A DNA stretch of 35,859 bases from DATKZS01 sp035527835 [NCBI: bacterium] (GCA_035527835.1 DATKZS010000221.1:1-35859); one strand, 5' to 3'; shown: positions 23,177 through 31,256, counted from the stretch's first letter. Numbers and translations: made by a program. Notes: a model not told the origin generated them from the letters alone.

Positions 23177-25058
23177 CCTGGCCCGCCCGGTCCTCCAGGA
23201 ATTGCTTGATTCTTTCGGCGTCGCTCTTTGAAATCCCCGGCGCCGCCGCGATCTCCTCCGCTCCGGCCTCTCTTAGCTTCCTGATCCCGCCGAAGTGCTT
23301 GAGCAGCGCCGCCGCTTTTTTCCGTCCGATCCCGGGGATCTCGGTGAGCGACGAGCGCCGCGCGCGCTTTTGGCGGAGCAGCTTGTGATAGGAGACCGCG
23401 AAGCGGTGGGCCTCGTCGCGCACGCGCATCAAGAGGAACAGTCCGGCCGTGCCCGGCTTGATGGCGACCGGGTCCTTGGCCCCCGGCACGAACACGCGCT
23501 CGCCCTTCTTCTCCAGCCGCTCCGATAACGGGTCGCCGGTCTCGCGGTCCTTGGCCAGCGCGGCCAGCTCCAGGCCCTCGATCCCGAGTTCCTTGACCAC
23601 CGCCCGCGCCACGTTGAGCTGGCCCTTGCCGCCGTCCACCACCAGCAGGTCCGGCAGCGGCAGCCCCTCGTCCAGCGCGCGCCGGAACCGCCGCGTCAAC
23701 ACCTCATGCATCATATCATAATCGTTGACGCCGGCGACGGTCTTGATCTTGTAACGCCGGTAGCCGGACTTGTCCGGGTCGCCGTCAACGAACTTGATCA
23801 CCGACCCCACCGCGTTCTCGCCCCCGAGCACCGAGATGTCCACGCACTCGATCCAGCGCGGGACCTTCGCCAGCCGCAGCCGCGCCCGGAGCTCCTCCAT
23901 GGCCCGCTCGCGGTCCTCCTGCTTGCCGGCCTCCCGCGTGAGCGACTCCTTCGCGTTCTTCGCCGCCATCTCCACCAGCCGGCGGCCCTCTCCCCGCTCC
24001 GGCGCCCGCACCGCGCACTTCCGGCCCTTCATCTCCGCGAACGATTCCTGTAAAAGCTCCGCGTCCGCCGGCGCGAACGGCACCATGACCTCGTCCGGCG
24101 GCTCGGCCCGCTCCCGGTAAAGCTGCGTGAGGTAAGAGGCGAGTATCTCCTCGTCCGGCTGGGCCACGCGCGAAAAACCGTCGGAGTCGCTCGTCAGCAG
24201 CACCCCGCCCCGGAAGCCGAGCCGGTGGATCACCACCCGGTCGCCCTCCCGGTAAAACCCGATCACGTCGCGGTCCACCGGCTTTACCGAGTCAACCTTC
24301 TGCGCCTCCAGCGTCTTCTCGATCGCCGTCACCCGGTCACGCAGCAGGGCCGCCGTCTCGAAATCCTCCGCCTCCGCGGCCTCCCCCATGCGCTGCTTCA
24401 GCTCCCGGATCAGCTCCGGCCGCCGCCCCTTCAAGAACCGCGTCACCTCGTTCACCACCTGGCCGTACTCTTCCCTGGTGAGCTTCTGGGCGCATGGGCC
24501 CAGGCACTTGCCGATCTGATAGTTAAGGCACGGCCGCTCGCGCATCCGGAACCGCTCCGAGCAGCGCCGGAGCGGGAAGATCATCTGCAGCATCCGCACC
24601 GTCTCCTTGACCGATACGCTCGACGCGAACGGGCCGAAGAGCAGGTCCTTGCCGCCCTTCCGCGGACGGCGCGTCAGCGTGAGCCGGGGAAAATCCTCCG
24701 CCAGCGTGAGCCGGATGTGGTAATAGGTCTTGTCGTCGCGCAGATGCAGGTTGTAGCGCGGCCGGTACTTCTTGATCAGGTTGTTCTCCAGGATCAGCGC
24801 TTCCTTCTCGGTGTCGGTCACGATGAATTCCAGGTCCGCGATCTTCTCGCGCAGGAACTGCACGCTGTAGCGCGTGTCTCCCTGCTCCCTGGTGTACGAG
24901 CGGACGCGCGAGCGCAGGTCCTTGGCCTTGCCCACGTAGAGCACGCGGCCCTGTCCGTCCCGGAACAAATACACCCCCGGCGCCCGCGGCAGGTCCGGGA
25001 CCTTGGCCTCCCAGGATGCCGGCGGGACCGGCTTTTTATCGTCCTTCGTTGCCAACAT
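23163..25058 (-). CDS. uvrC: UvrABC nuclease subunit C
   Basis: This subunit of about 631 residues makes both incisions in nucleotide excision repair. The GIY-YIG domain is at the N-terminus (APGVYLFRDGQGRVLYVGKA), followed by a Cys cluster (CLNYQIGKCLGPC), the UVR UvrB-binding motif (RMGEAAEAEDFETAALLRDR), the RNase-H-like nuclease (CVDISVLGGENAVGS, LPDLLVVDGGKGQL) and a C-terminal helix-hairpin-helix pair. No Shine-Dalgarno is seen. ATG at 25058 (MLATKDD) is preferred over ATG at 25073, which lies in a TATGAT that looks like a -10 box. It is divergent from the HicBA module, with about 80 bp between starts. The length is normal. Confidence 0.96.
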   Translation of the reverse strand: MLATKDDKKPVPPASWEAKVPDLPRAPGVYLFRDGQGRVLYVGKAKDLRSRVRSYTREQGDTRYSVQFLREKIADLEFIVTDTEKEALILENNLIKKYRPRYNLHLRDDKTYYHIRLTLAEDFPRLTLTRRPRKGGKDLLFGPFASSVSVKETVRMLQMIFPLRRCSERFRMRERPCLNYQIGKCLGPCAQKLTREEYGQVVNEVTRFLKGRRPELIRELKQRMGEAAEAEDFETAALLRDRVTAIEKTLEAQKVDSVKPVDRDVIGFYREGDRVVIHRLGFRGGVLLTSDSDGFSRVAQPDEEILASYLTQLYRERAEPPDEVMVPFAPADAELLQESFAEMKGRKCAVRAPERGEGRRLVEMAAKNAKESLTREAGKQEDRERAMEELRARLRLAKVPRWIECVDISVLGGENAVGSVIKFVDGDPDKSGYRRYKIKTVAGVNDYDMMHEVLTRRFRRALDEGLPLPDLLVVDGGKGQLNVARAVVKELGIEGLELAALAKDRETGDPLSERLEKKGERVFVPGAKDPVAIKPGTAGLFLLMRVRDEAHRFAVSYHKLLRQKRARRSSLTEIPGIGRKKAAALLKHFGGIRKLREAGAEEIAAAPGISKSDAERIKQFLEDRAGQDEDN

Positions 25059-25088
25059 GATATATAATATCATAGCAGGCGGTGGCCC

Positions 25089-25117
25089 TTAACAATTATT
25101 AGCCGGTCGCCTATAAT
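25089..25117 (+). promoter_or_regulatory. Strong promoter of the HicBA module
   Basis: TTAACA (25089-25094) and TATAAT (25112-25117) are 17 nt apart, 11 of 12 consensus bases. The predicted transcript begins about 25124, right at the AAGGAGG (25124-25130) ribosome-binding site of hicB, giving a very short leader. Confidence 0.7.
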
Positions 25118-25137
25118 ATGGGCAAGGAGGATGACGC

Positions 25138-25377
25138 ATGCGCAAACGCAAACCCATCAAATCTGAATTCACCGCGATACTGCAAAGGGAAGACGACGGC
25201 TTTGTGGCGTATTGTCCCGAGCTCGAGGTCGTAAGCCAGGGGGACACGGTTGAGCAGGCGAGGGCCAACCTCAGGGAAGCCGTGGAGCTGTTCCTGGAGA
25301 CGGCGAGCGAAAAGGAGATCCGGGACCGGATGCGCGGCGAGACCTATATAAGCTCGTTCGAGGTGAAGGTTGGGTAA
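25138..25377 (+). CDS. hicB: HicB-family antitoxin
   Basis: This is a 79-residue protein. EFTAILQREDDGFVAYCPEL, VVSQGDTVEQARANLREAVE and LFLETASEKEI are classical HicB features: a degraded RNase-H fold that occludes HicA. AAGGAGG lies 7 nt before the ATG. The last 8 nt overlap hicA. The order hicB-hicA is the reverse of the classical E. coli hicAB but common elsewhere. It is expressed from the near-consensus promoter just upstream, and its HicBA complex may repress that promoter. Confidence 0.92.
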   Translation: MRKRKPIKSEFTAILQREDDGFVAYCPELEVVSQGDTVEQARANLREAVELFLETASEKEIRDRMRGETYISSFEVKVG

Positions 25378-25591
25378 AGTCCCGGTGCTGTCAGGCCGGG
25401 ACGTATGCGCGGTTCTGGCCAGGCATGGTTTCGCCGAAGTCCGGCGTCGCGGCAGTCATATTGTCATGCAGAAAAAATTCGCCGATTCCACCGTCACGGT
25501 CCCGATTCCCGACCACAAAGAGCTCAGAAAAGGCACCGTTCTGGGAATTATAAAACAATCAAGAATCCCTAAAGCCGAATTCGAGCGCTGA
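25370..25591 (+). CDS. hicA: HicA-family mRNA interferase toxin
   Basis: This is a 73-residue toxin. KVPVLSGRDVCAVLARHGF, RRRGSHIVMQ with the catalytic His of the GSH motif, and TVPIPDHKELRKGTVLGIIK form the complete double-stranded-RNA-binding-like HicA fold. It starts with TTG at 25370 inside the end of hicB, so it depends on translational coupling. It is intact, unlike the HicA-like gene at 9967. It converges on the lipoprotein gene at 25642, with a short hairpin between them. Confidence 0.92.
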   Translation: MGKVPVLSGRDVCAVLARHGFAEVRRRGSHIVMQKKFADSTVTVPIPDHKELRKGTVLGIIKQSRIPKAEFER

Positions 25592-25623
25592 GAATCCGGA
25601 CCTCAAATCGTTTCTTCTCCCAG

Positions 25624-25638
25624 AATGCCGCCGGCATT
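25624..25638. terminator. Short hairpin between convergent hicA and lipoprotein genes
   Basis: AATGCC, loop GCC, GGCATT: a 6-bp stem followed on the plus strand by TATTCATTTC. It is too short to be a strong intrinsic terminator but lies where one is expected. Confidence 0.3.
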
Positions 25639-25641
25639 TAT

Positions 25642-26784
25642 TCATTTCTGCAGATGTTTGATCAGGAACTCGCGCTGGATCTCCATGCTCTGTTTCAGCT
25701 CGAAGTTGACGACGTGTCCGCCGGCGAACCAGAAGATCTCGGGCTGGTCCCAGGCCTCCCAGACCTTGGCCGGCATGTAGGGCGGCACGAAGTTGTCGCC
25801 CATGCCGGCGAAGATGAGGATGTCGTCCTTGGGGATGGCGGGCCGGAAGTTGTCCGGGCTGGAGACGTACATGATGTCGGCGATTTTCTGGCGGTCGAGG
25901 CCCGACTCTTTCAGGCCCTCGATGATGAAGGGGATGAGCGGACTGTCCTCCGGCATGTCGCCGAACGACGACGGCGGCACCCAGGCGATGGCGAAGTCAA
26001 TGGTGTCGTCCACCGCGGCGGTGAGCAGCGTGGTGATCCCGCCCAGGCTGCCGCCCTTGATGCCGACCACCTCATAATGGTCTTTAAGCCACATCACCAT
26101 GCTCCTTACGTCGGTCACGGTCTGGCAGAAGGCCTCGTTGGTCCTGGCGACCTCGCCGGAGAAAAAGTATTCGCCCGAGAACTTGGAGTCCGCCGGAGCG
26201 CGCAGGCCGTGGTAGGGCTGCTGGATCATGACCGCGTCGTAGCCGGCGTCCACCAAGCCCTCCATCTTCTCGATCTTGTAGCTCTTGGTGATGTCGCCCC
26301 CGGTCCAGCCGTGCGAGATCACGATGGCGCCCTTGTTGCCGCGCTTGCTCTTCAGGTACACGCCATAGGCCGTGTGGGTTTCGGTATAGGTATCGTAGTA
26401 GGGCGCGAAGGCCGGGTTCATCGGATGGTAGAGGCTCGGCCACTTGATCAGGCTGACCTCGACCCGGTCGTCCTCCGCCAGTCTCTCGACGACCTCGACC
26501 TCCGGGAGCGACCCCGGCGCCGGATAGAACAGGCGCGGGTCGGCCTTGAACTTCGGGTCCAGGTAGTAGCTGTAATCAATGGTGGCGTGCTGGCGCGCCA
26601 GGTCGTAGTCAGGCCCGGTATAGACCCGCGCCATCAGCTTGGCGCCAGTGGTATCAATGGCATGGGCCACGTTAGAGTCCATTTTTTCCTTGGCCGTCAC
26701 CGGCCGCGGATACGTCTTCACCGCGCAGGAGGAAGCGGACAGCGACAGCATCGCCGCGAGTAACAGTGTGCCATACGTTTTCAT
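25642..26784 (-). CDS. Alpha/beta-hydrolase lipoprotein, ABHD18-like
   Basis: This 380-residue protein has a lipoprotein signal peptide (LLLAAMLSLSASSC, lipobox S-A-S-S-C). The body is an alpha/beta hydrolase: oxyanion region VISHGWTGGD, nucleophile Ser in GIKGGSLGG, Asp in FAGMGDNFVP and His in AGGHVVNF. The segment MIQQPYHGLRAP and the spacing resemble the ABHD18/DUF2048 branch (E-NPYYG-RKP in those proteins, from memory). It is probably an envelope-anchored esterase or lipase of unknown substrate. The start at 26784 has AAAGGAGCC; ATG 26799 is less likely. A composite repeat region lies directly upstream. Confidence 0.75.
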   Translation of the reverse strand: MKTYGTLLLAAMLSLSASSCAVKTYPRPVTAKEKMDSNVAHAIDTTGAKLMARVYTGPDYDLARQHATIDYSYYLDPKFKADPRLFYPAPGSLPEVEVVERLAEDDRVEVSLIKWPSLYHPMNPAFAPYYDTYTETHTAYGVYLKSKRGNKGAIVISHGWTGGDITKSYKIEKMEGLVDAGYDAVMIQQPYHGLRAPADSKFSGEYFFSGEVARTNEAFCQTVTDVRSMVMWLKDHYEVVGIKGGSLGGITTLLTAAVDDTIDFAIAWVPPSSFGDMPEDSPLIPFIIEGLKESGLDRQKIADIMYVSSPDNFRPAIPKDDILIFAGMGDNFVPPYMPAKVWEAWDQPEIFWFAGGHVVNFELKQSMEIQREFLIKHLQK

Positions 26785-26817
26785 GCAGGCTCCTTTCATG
26801 CATTATAACTTTTTTAT

Positions 26818-26885
26818 AACCGCGGAGACGCGGAGACGCAAAGAGAAAAATATTTTTTTATCTCTGTGTTCTTCGTGTTCCTCTC
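26818..26885. repeat. GCGGAGACGC-type imperfect inverted repeat
   Basis: AACCGCGGAGACGCGGAGAC and the following GCAAAGAGA face TCTCTGTGTTCTTCGTGTTC across an AT-rich centre (AAAATATTTTTTTA). The arms are imperfectly complementary. Similar purine-rich repeats occur widely in uncultured bacteria (from memory). Single copy in this window. Confidence 0.5.
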
Positions 26886-26894
26886 CTGAAAAAC

Positions 26895-27112
26895 TTATGA
26901 CAGGAGAGCCTCTTGCAAAAAGATTCCGGGGGGTAGCGCCGGCATCTTGCCGGCAACGTAACCCCCTAATATTACTGGTGCCTGTTTTTGCCGCCAAGAT
27001 GGCGGCGCTACATTTTGCAAGAGGCTCAGGATTAACAGGATTTACATGATTGCCGAAAAGCGCCGATTGTTTTCTCTTCTCCATCCTGTAAATCCTGTTA
27101 ATCCTGTCATAA
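26895..27112. repeat. Palindromic ACAGGAT repeat, copy 2, interrupted
   Basis: The left arm is split: TTATGACAGGA at 26895-26905 continues as TTAACAGGATTTACATGAT at 27032-27050. Once the insert and one AGGA are removed, the 30-nt arm pairs with 27083-27112 with one mismatch. This is a textbook insertion into a pre-existing repeat. Confidence 0.8.
26906..27027. mobile_element. 122-bp MITE-like insertion with 15-bp terminal inverted repeats
   Basis: The ends GAGCCTCTTGCAAAA and TTTTGCAAGAGGCTC are perfect 15-bp inverted repeats. The flanking AGGA (26902-26905 and 27028-27031) is a 4-bp target duplication. Inside, GTAGCGCCGGCATCTTGCC and its near reverse complement GCCAAGATGGCGGCGCTAC form a second nested palindrome. 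No coding capacity is present. Confidence 0.82.
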
Positions 27113-27171
27113 AACATTTTCATCATTCCAGGGTGCCGCCTCGCGGCATGAGCGACTGTGTGAACCTGTCC

Positions 27172-28107
27172 TTACTTGACTTGAAACACCGCCCTTACCG
27201 GCACGTGGTCCGACATCACGCCGCCCTCGGAGTTGAGCGGGTAGTCAACGGCGCTGCTTAGGCGTTCGAGTCCGCGGTAGACGATCCAGTCAATTTTGAG
27301 GAAGCACCGGGCGCGTCCGTCCGCGGGCTTGCAGCTTCCGGTGGGGGAGAGGTCGCCGGAAAAGGCGTTCTTGACGTGATGGAGGGGGAACATCCCGAAC
27401 ATGAGCCCGCCGGGGACCTCGTTGAGGTCTCCGCCCAGGACCATGGGCAGGTCGTGGTTGGCGGCGTCCTTGATTGCCTTCGATGCCTGGATCCACTTGC
27501 CCACGGTCTCGGCGTCGGATTCGAGATGGGTCGAGTAAACGCGGACCTTTTTGCCGCCGGGGAGCAGGAGGGTGGCGCCGATGGTGACGCGGTCGCCGTA
27601 ACGCGGCTCTCCCCGCAGGTAGCCCAATTTTTCCCACGGGTACATGGTGGGCAGGCGGATCACGGTGACGTCGGCGAGCGGGAAGGGGGAGAGGATGGCG
27701 TTGCCGTGGTCGCCCTGGTTCTCGGGCGTCTGGTCGTTGTACTCGATGTACTCCGTGACCCAGGCCATGTTCATGCTGAGCGCGCGGGCCATGGCGTCGG
27801 CCACGAACACGTCGTGCGTGCGGCTGTGGTTGCGGTCGGTCTCGGAGAGGAGCACGACGGTGGCGGGCAGATCGGCGCGTTCCCGGTCCACGTAATTCAC
27901 CACGTCGGGCCAGAAGAAGCCGCGCTCGACGTTGAAGGCGATCACCTGGAGCCGGCCGTCGAACGGCGTCTCGGCCGGAGCGTAGGACGCCAGCACCGGC
28001 TGGTTGATGTCGTGGTCGGGAGCGGGGTAATGCTTGCCGGCGCAGGATGAAATAAATATTATGGCCACCGCCAAGAGTAATGGATTCAGTCTGGTTCCGA
28101 TAGTCAT
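27172..28107 (-). CDS. Endonuclease/exonuclease/phosphatase-family lipoprotein
   Basis: This 311-residue protein has a lipoprotein signal (LLLAVAIIFISSC). EEP-family motifs follow in order: FNVERG, LLSETDRNHSRTHD (metal Glu), GNAILSPFPL, VYSTHLES, VLGGDLNE, KIDWIVYRG and the catalytic SDHVPVRAVF. Such enzymes cut phosphodiesters in nucleic acids or phospholipids (DNase I/sphingomyelinase/inositol-phosphatase fold). Membrane anchoring favours a lipid or extracellular substrate, which is inference. GGGAGGAGAACC precedes the start. It points the same way as the ABHD18-like lipoprotein but is separated from it by 387 bp of repeats. Confidence 0.85.
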   Translation of the reverse strand: MTIGTRLNPLLLAVAIIFISSCAGKHYPAPDHDINQPVLASYAPAETPFDGRLQVIAFNVERGFFWPDVVNYVDRERADLPATVVLLSETDRNHSRTHDVFVADAMARALSMNMAWVTEYIEYNDQTPENQGDHGNAILSPFPLADVTVIRLPTMYPWEKLGYLRGEPRYGDRVTIGATLLLPGGKKVRVYSTHLESDAETVGKWIQASKAIKDAANHDLPMVLGGDLNEVPGGLMFGMFPLHHVKNAFSGDLSPTGSCKPADGRARCFLKIDWIVYRGLERLSSAVDYPLNSEGGVMSDHVPVRAVFQVK

Positions 28108-28136
28108 GGTTCTCCTCCCGCCGAAAGTTATCGGCC

Positions 28137-28219
28137 GTCCCTCCGGGACTTAGCGGTTATCTTGATCCGGGTTCCCGGGAATAAATTCCCGGGCTACTAT
28201 CGTCATGTCCCTCCGGGAC
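28137..28219. repeat. Cluster of CCCGGG palindromes between two genes
   Basis: GTCCCTCCGGGAC occurs twice (28137-28149 and 28207-28219), each a 5-bp stem with a TCC loop. Between them CCCGGGAAT-AA-ATTCCCGGG (28174-28193) is a perfect palindrome. The block lies in the 142-bp gap upstream of the EEP lipoprotein gene. It may be a composite terminator or a mobile palindromic repeat. Confidence 0.65.
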
Positions 28220-28249
28220 CAAGATTGCCCGTAGCCGGCCCGTTCGGTA

Positions 28250-29548
28250 TTACTTTTTCCACGGCGCTTTTTCCCGCTTGGTCTTCTGCCTCTTCTTTTT
28301 TCGGTCCAGCGCGCTCGGCATGAACGGCGGGGCCGCGGGAGCTTGCTGCTTGGCTTTCTTCGGCGCCGGGGGCTTCAGCTCTCCACTCTGTTCCAATTTC
28401 TGGACCAGGGCCTGGCGCTCGCGTTCTTCCTGGCTGGTCAGCGCCGTCTCCATTTTGACGAGGTCCTTGATAGCCAGGCCCTCCCAGGTCTTTTGCAGGA
28501 GCGCCTCTCCCCGCAAGCCCACCTGTTCGGCGTTCACCAGCTTCTCGCGCCACGGCCCCGGGATGGCGGACTCAGCGAGCCTCGCGCCCAGGATGGCGCC
28601 GGCGATCGCCGCCATTCCCGCAGTGTCCTTGCCCAGGTGCACGGCCTGTAATACCCCGTCCTCGAAGTCCGGCGCGCCGAGCGCGATGAACAGCGCGGAC
28701 AGGCCCGCGGCCATGACAAAGCCCTGGCCCGGCTCGGTGATCTTGTGCCCGGGAAACTGGCGGTTGGCCTCGGCCACGATCTGGTTGAACGCCATTTTTT
28801 CACCGGGTAGATCAAAGAGCCGGGGCAGGAGTCTTAGACCCGATAGCGCCATGCCGAACCGGTCCATGCACGCCACCGGCACCAGATGGATGTATTCCTT
28901 CTCCACCAGCCGCTCGGCCACGGCCGCGGCGTCGAGCAGGTCATCGGCTTTTCCCGCCGGCCGCGCCCGGTCCCACGCGCCCGAGACCGAGAGCTCGACG
29001 GCCCGCGCCATCACCGCGGCCATGACCAGCGCGCGCGGGTCGCGGTGCGTGGCCAGGCCCTGCTCGATGGCCGCGCCAAGGAGCGCCTCTCCCTTGCCGG
29101 CGTAATACAGGCCGATGGGCGCAACCCGCGCCATGGGTCCGATGCCGGCGCTGGGGCGGCCGGCTTGGTCAGGGGGCGTCCCATTTTGGAGAGCAACGAT
29201 CGTGGCGCGAAGATCATCACTCGCGCCCCGGTGCGCTCCGAGCGGAAGCCCGGTTTCCGCGCGGGCCAGGTCGAGCAGGAGCTCGGTGAAATATGCGCGT
29301 TTAAGCCCGCGGCATTTGACAAGCGTGTCCGAAAGCGCGAGCGCGTGCTGGGTGTCCTCGGTGTACAGCCCGCTTTGGCGCCATCGGCGCGGCCGGTCCT
29401 TCCAGGCCTGGGCCGCGTCCACAAAGCCCTTGATCCGGCCGTAGAGCTGGACAATGTGCCCGTCCTTCAGCCCCGCGACCGGCGCGCCCAGCGCGTCGCC
29501 CACGGCCAGGCCGAGCAGCGCGCCACGATAACGTCCGAGTTCGTCCAT
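28250..29548 (-). CDS. ADP-ribosylglycohydrolase-fold protein with Lys-rich tail
   Basis: This 432-residue protein has residues 1-370 following the DraG/ARH fold: GALLGLAVGDALGAP, YTEDTQHALAL (62-72), GHKITEPGQGF and GKDTAGMAAIAGAILGA (306-322). The usual magnesium motifs DDT and D-x-D-T read E64-D-T and D308-T-A-G, so the metal site is altered and activity is uncertain. After about residue 375 a Lys/Pro/Ala-rich tail ends in RKKKRQKTKREKAPWKK, a likely nucleic-acid-binding or flexible extension. It starts with ATG at 29548. Known relatives remove ADP-ribose from proteins, and the target here is unknown. Confidence 0.78.
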   Translation of the reverse strand: MDELGRYRGALLGLAVGDALGAPVAGLKDGHIVQLYGRIKGFVDAAQAWKDRPRRWRQSGLYTEDTQHALALSDTLVKCRGLKRAYFTELLLDLARAETGLPLGAHRGASDDLRATIVALQNGTPPDQAGRPSAGIGPMARVAPIGLYYAGKGEALLGAAIEQGLATHRDPRALVMAAVMARAVELSVSGAWDRARPAGKADDLLDAAAVAERLVEKEYIHLVPVACMDRFGMALSGLRLLPRLFDLPGEKMAFNQIVAEANRQFPGHKITEPGQGFVMAAGLSALFIALGAPDFEDGVLQAVHLGKDTAGMAAIAGAILGARLAESAIPGPWREKLVNAEQVGLRGEALLQKTWEGLAIKDLVKMETALTSQEERERQALVQKLEQSGELKPPAPKKAKQQAPAAPPFMPSALDRKKKRQKTKREKAPWKK

Positions 29549-29599
29549 GGCGTTTGCCTAGAGTGTTTTGCCGCATCCGGAAATCATGAAATTTTTTTT

Positions 29600-29682
29600 G
29601 ACGGGATTGACAGGATTAACGGGATGAAGAAAAAAGGCAAGGCCGGAATTCCGAAAATCCTGTTAATCCTGTTAATCCCGTC
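29600..29682. repeat. Palindromic ACAGGAT repeat, copy 3
   Basis: GACGGGATTGACAGGATTAA (from 29600) and TTAATCCTGTTAATCCCGTC (to 29682) are inverted 26-nt arms around a 31-nt centre. It lies between the ADP-ribosylglycohydrolase-like gene and the end of the CoA-binding gene. Confidence 0.8.
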
Positions 29683-29709
29683 TGAAAATCTTCTGAAGAT
29701 CGTGCGCTC

Positions 29710-31116
29710 TTACTTATTCCCCTTCATTGCCCTCTTCACGGCGGTGAGGCAGCGGTTCATTTCCGGGAACACGGGCAGGCCCTCGGCCAGGAATGACCGC
29801 TCGTGCTTGAGCCGGAGCTCGTCAAGCGCGGTGTGGAAGAAGACCACGTAGACCGGCTTTTGCAGCATCTTGAGTCCGTTCTGCAAGGCTTTCACCATGA
29901 ATCCCGACCACTCCGCGGCCTTGTCGCCGACAAAGCACAGGTACTCGATGCCCACTATCACGATGAAGGCGTCAATGTTCGGTTCCGCGTTGAGCGCTCC
30001 GAACAGCTCCTGGAAATGCTGGGGCTGGAAGAATTTGGCGGCGAGGTCCACCGGGTTCCGGGTGCTGGTGCCGGGCGCGTCGAAATTCTTGCTGAGCGCC
30101 TGCCTCGTCTCCGGGCTGAGCTCGGGCATCTCGAAGCCGGCGCGGATGATCTGGTCGGTGGCGAACACGCCGAAGCCGCCGGAGACCGAGAGCAGGCACA
30201 CGCGCCGGCCGCGCGGCGGCGCCGAGAGCGAGTGGAGCACGGCCTGGTCGAGCATTTCGTCAATGTCGGCCGCGGGCACGGCGCCCGCCTGCCGGATCAG
30301 GGCCTCCCAGATTTCGCCGGCGCCAGCCATGGCGCCCGTGTGCGACGACACCGCGCGGTTGCCAACGCCCGTGACCCCGCCCTTGAGCACGATCAGCGGC
30401 TTTCTCGCCGCGGCGTCCGTGAGCGCGGCCTTGAGCTCGTCGGGACGGCGCGTGCCCTCGATGTAAAGGCAGATCACCTTGATCTTCGGGTCGCGGCCCA
30501 TGTAGTGCAGAATCTCGGGCGGGCCCAGGTCGCTCTCGTTGCCGTAGCTCAGGGCCTTGGCAAAGCCCAGGCCGCGCTCGGCCGCCGCCATGACCACGCT
30601 GATGGAAACCCCGCCGCTCTGGCTGATGAGCCCGATCCGGCCGTCGGGCAGGATCGGCATGTCCGCGCGGATGCTCATGCCCGACTCCGGGCAGTAAATG
30701 CCCATGCAGTTCGGCCCGATCACCCGCACCCCGCCCTTCTTCGCCGCCCGGATGATCTCCTGCTCCAGCGCTTCGCCTTCCGCCGTGCCCGACTCGCGGA
30801 AGCCGGAGCTGAAAATGGTCACGGCCAGCACGCCCTTTTTCGCGCAGTCCCCGATCACCGCCGGGACCTTGGCCGCGGGCACGCACACCTTGACGAAATC
30901 CACCGGGCCCGGAACGTCGAGCAGCGACGGATACGTCTCGAAACGCTTGAACTGCTTGGTCGGGTTGATCGCGTAAAGCCCGCCCTTGAACCCCGCCTTC
31001 CGGTAGCCGATCAGAAAACCCATGCCCATGTTTTCCATCGAGTCGGAAACGCCCACCGCCGCCATGGAGCGGGGATGAAAAATCCGGTCCAGCTCCTCAT
31101 ACAAACTTCCGCCCAT
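29710..31116 (-). CDS. CoA-binding protein, ADP-forming acyl-CoA synthetase alpha-like
   Basis: This 468-residue protein resembles the alpha subunit of ADP-forming acetyl/acyl-CoA synthetases, which make ATP from acyl-CoA. It has a CoA-binding Rossmann domain (RSMAAVGVSDSMENMGMGF, YAINPT), the ligase domain (RVIGPNCMGIY, GLISQSGGVSISV) and the phosphohistidine motif SSHTGAMAG. No ATP-grasp beta domain is fused and no beta subunit is adjacent, so the partner must lie elsewhere. The start follows AGGAGGTG. Energy conservation from acyl-CoA would fit an anaerobe with AORs, which produce acids from aldehydes. Confidence 0.85.
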   Translation of the reverse strand: MGGSLYEELDRIFHPRSMAAVGVSDSMENMGMGFLIGYRKAGFKGGLYAINPTKQFKRFETYPSLLDVPGPVDFVKVCVPAAKVPAVIGDCAKKGVLAVTIFSSGFRESGTAEGEALEQEIIRAAKKGGVRVIGPNCMGIYCPESGMSIRADMPILPDGRIGLISQSGGVSISVVMAAAERGLGFAKALSYGNESDLGPPEILHYMGRDPKIKVICLYIEGTRRPDELKAALTDAAARKPLIVLKGGVTGVGNRAVSSHTGAMAGAGEIWEALIRQAGAVPAADIDEMLDQAVLHSLSAPPRGRRVCLLSVSGGFGVFATDQIIRAGFEMPELSPETRQALSKNFDAPGTSTRNPVDLAAKFFQPQHFQELFGALNAEPNIDAFIVIVGIEYLCFVGDKAAEWSGFMVKALQNGLKMLQKPVYVVFFHTALDELRLKHERSFLAEGLPVFPEMNRCLTAVKRAMKGNK

Positions 31117-31256
31117 CTTGCCGCCACCTCCTGAAATGCTCCATCCTATCCCGCGTGCCCCGCGCAGTCAACGCGAGAAAGCCGCGCGCCCGCCCGCCCG
31201 GGACCGCACCGACTCCAGGGCGGGGTATCAAGATCCGGGATTTCATCATTCACATT

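Larger units (their letters stand above)
26785..27171. other. Gap filled by three different repeats
   Basis: No gene is supported in these 387 bp. From left to right it holds a GCGGAGACGC-type repeat (26818-26885), a palindromic GACAGGATTAACAGGAT repeat (26895-27112), and, inserted in the latter, a 122-bp MITE-like element (26906-27027). Promoter signals for the lipoprotein gene at 26784 would have to lie within these repeats. Confidence 0.7.

Noticed and set aside
26818-27112. CRISPR array in the repeat-rich gap
   Set aside because: Repeats are inverted, unevenly spaced and of three different families; there are no constant spacers and no cas genes.
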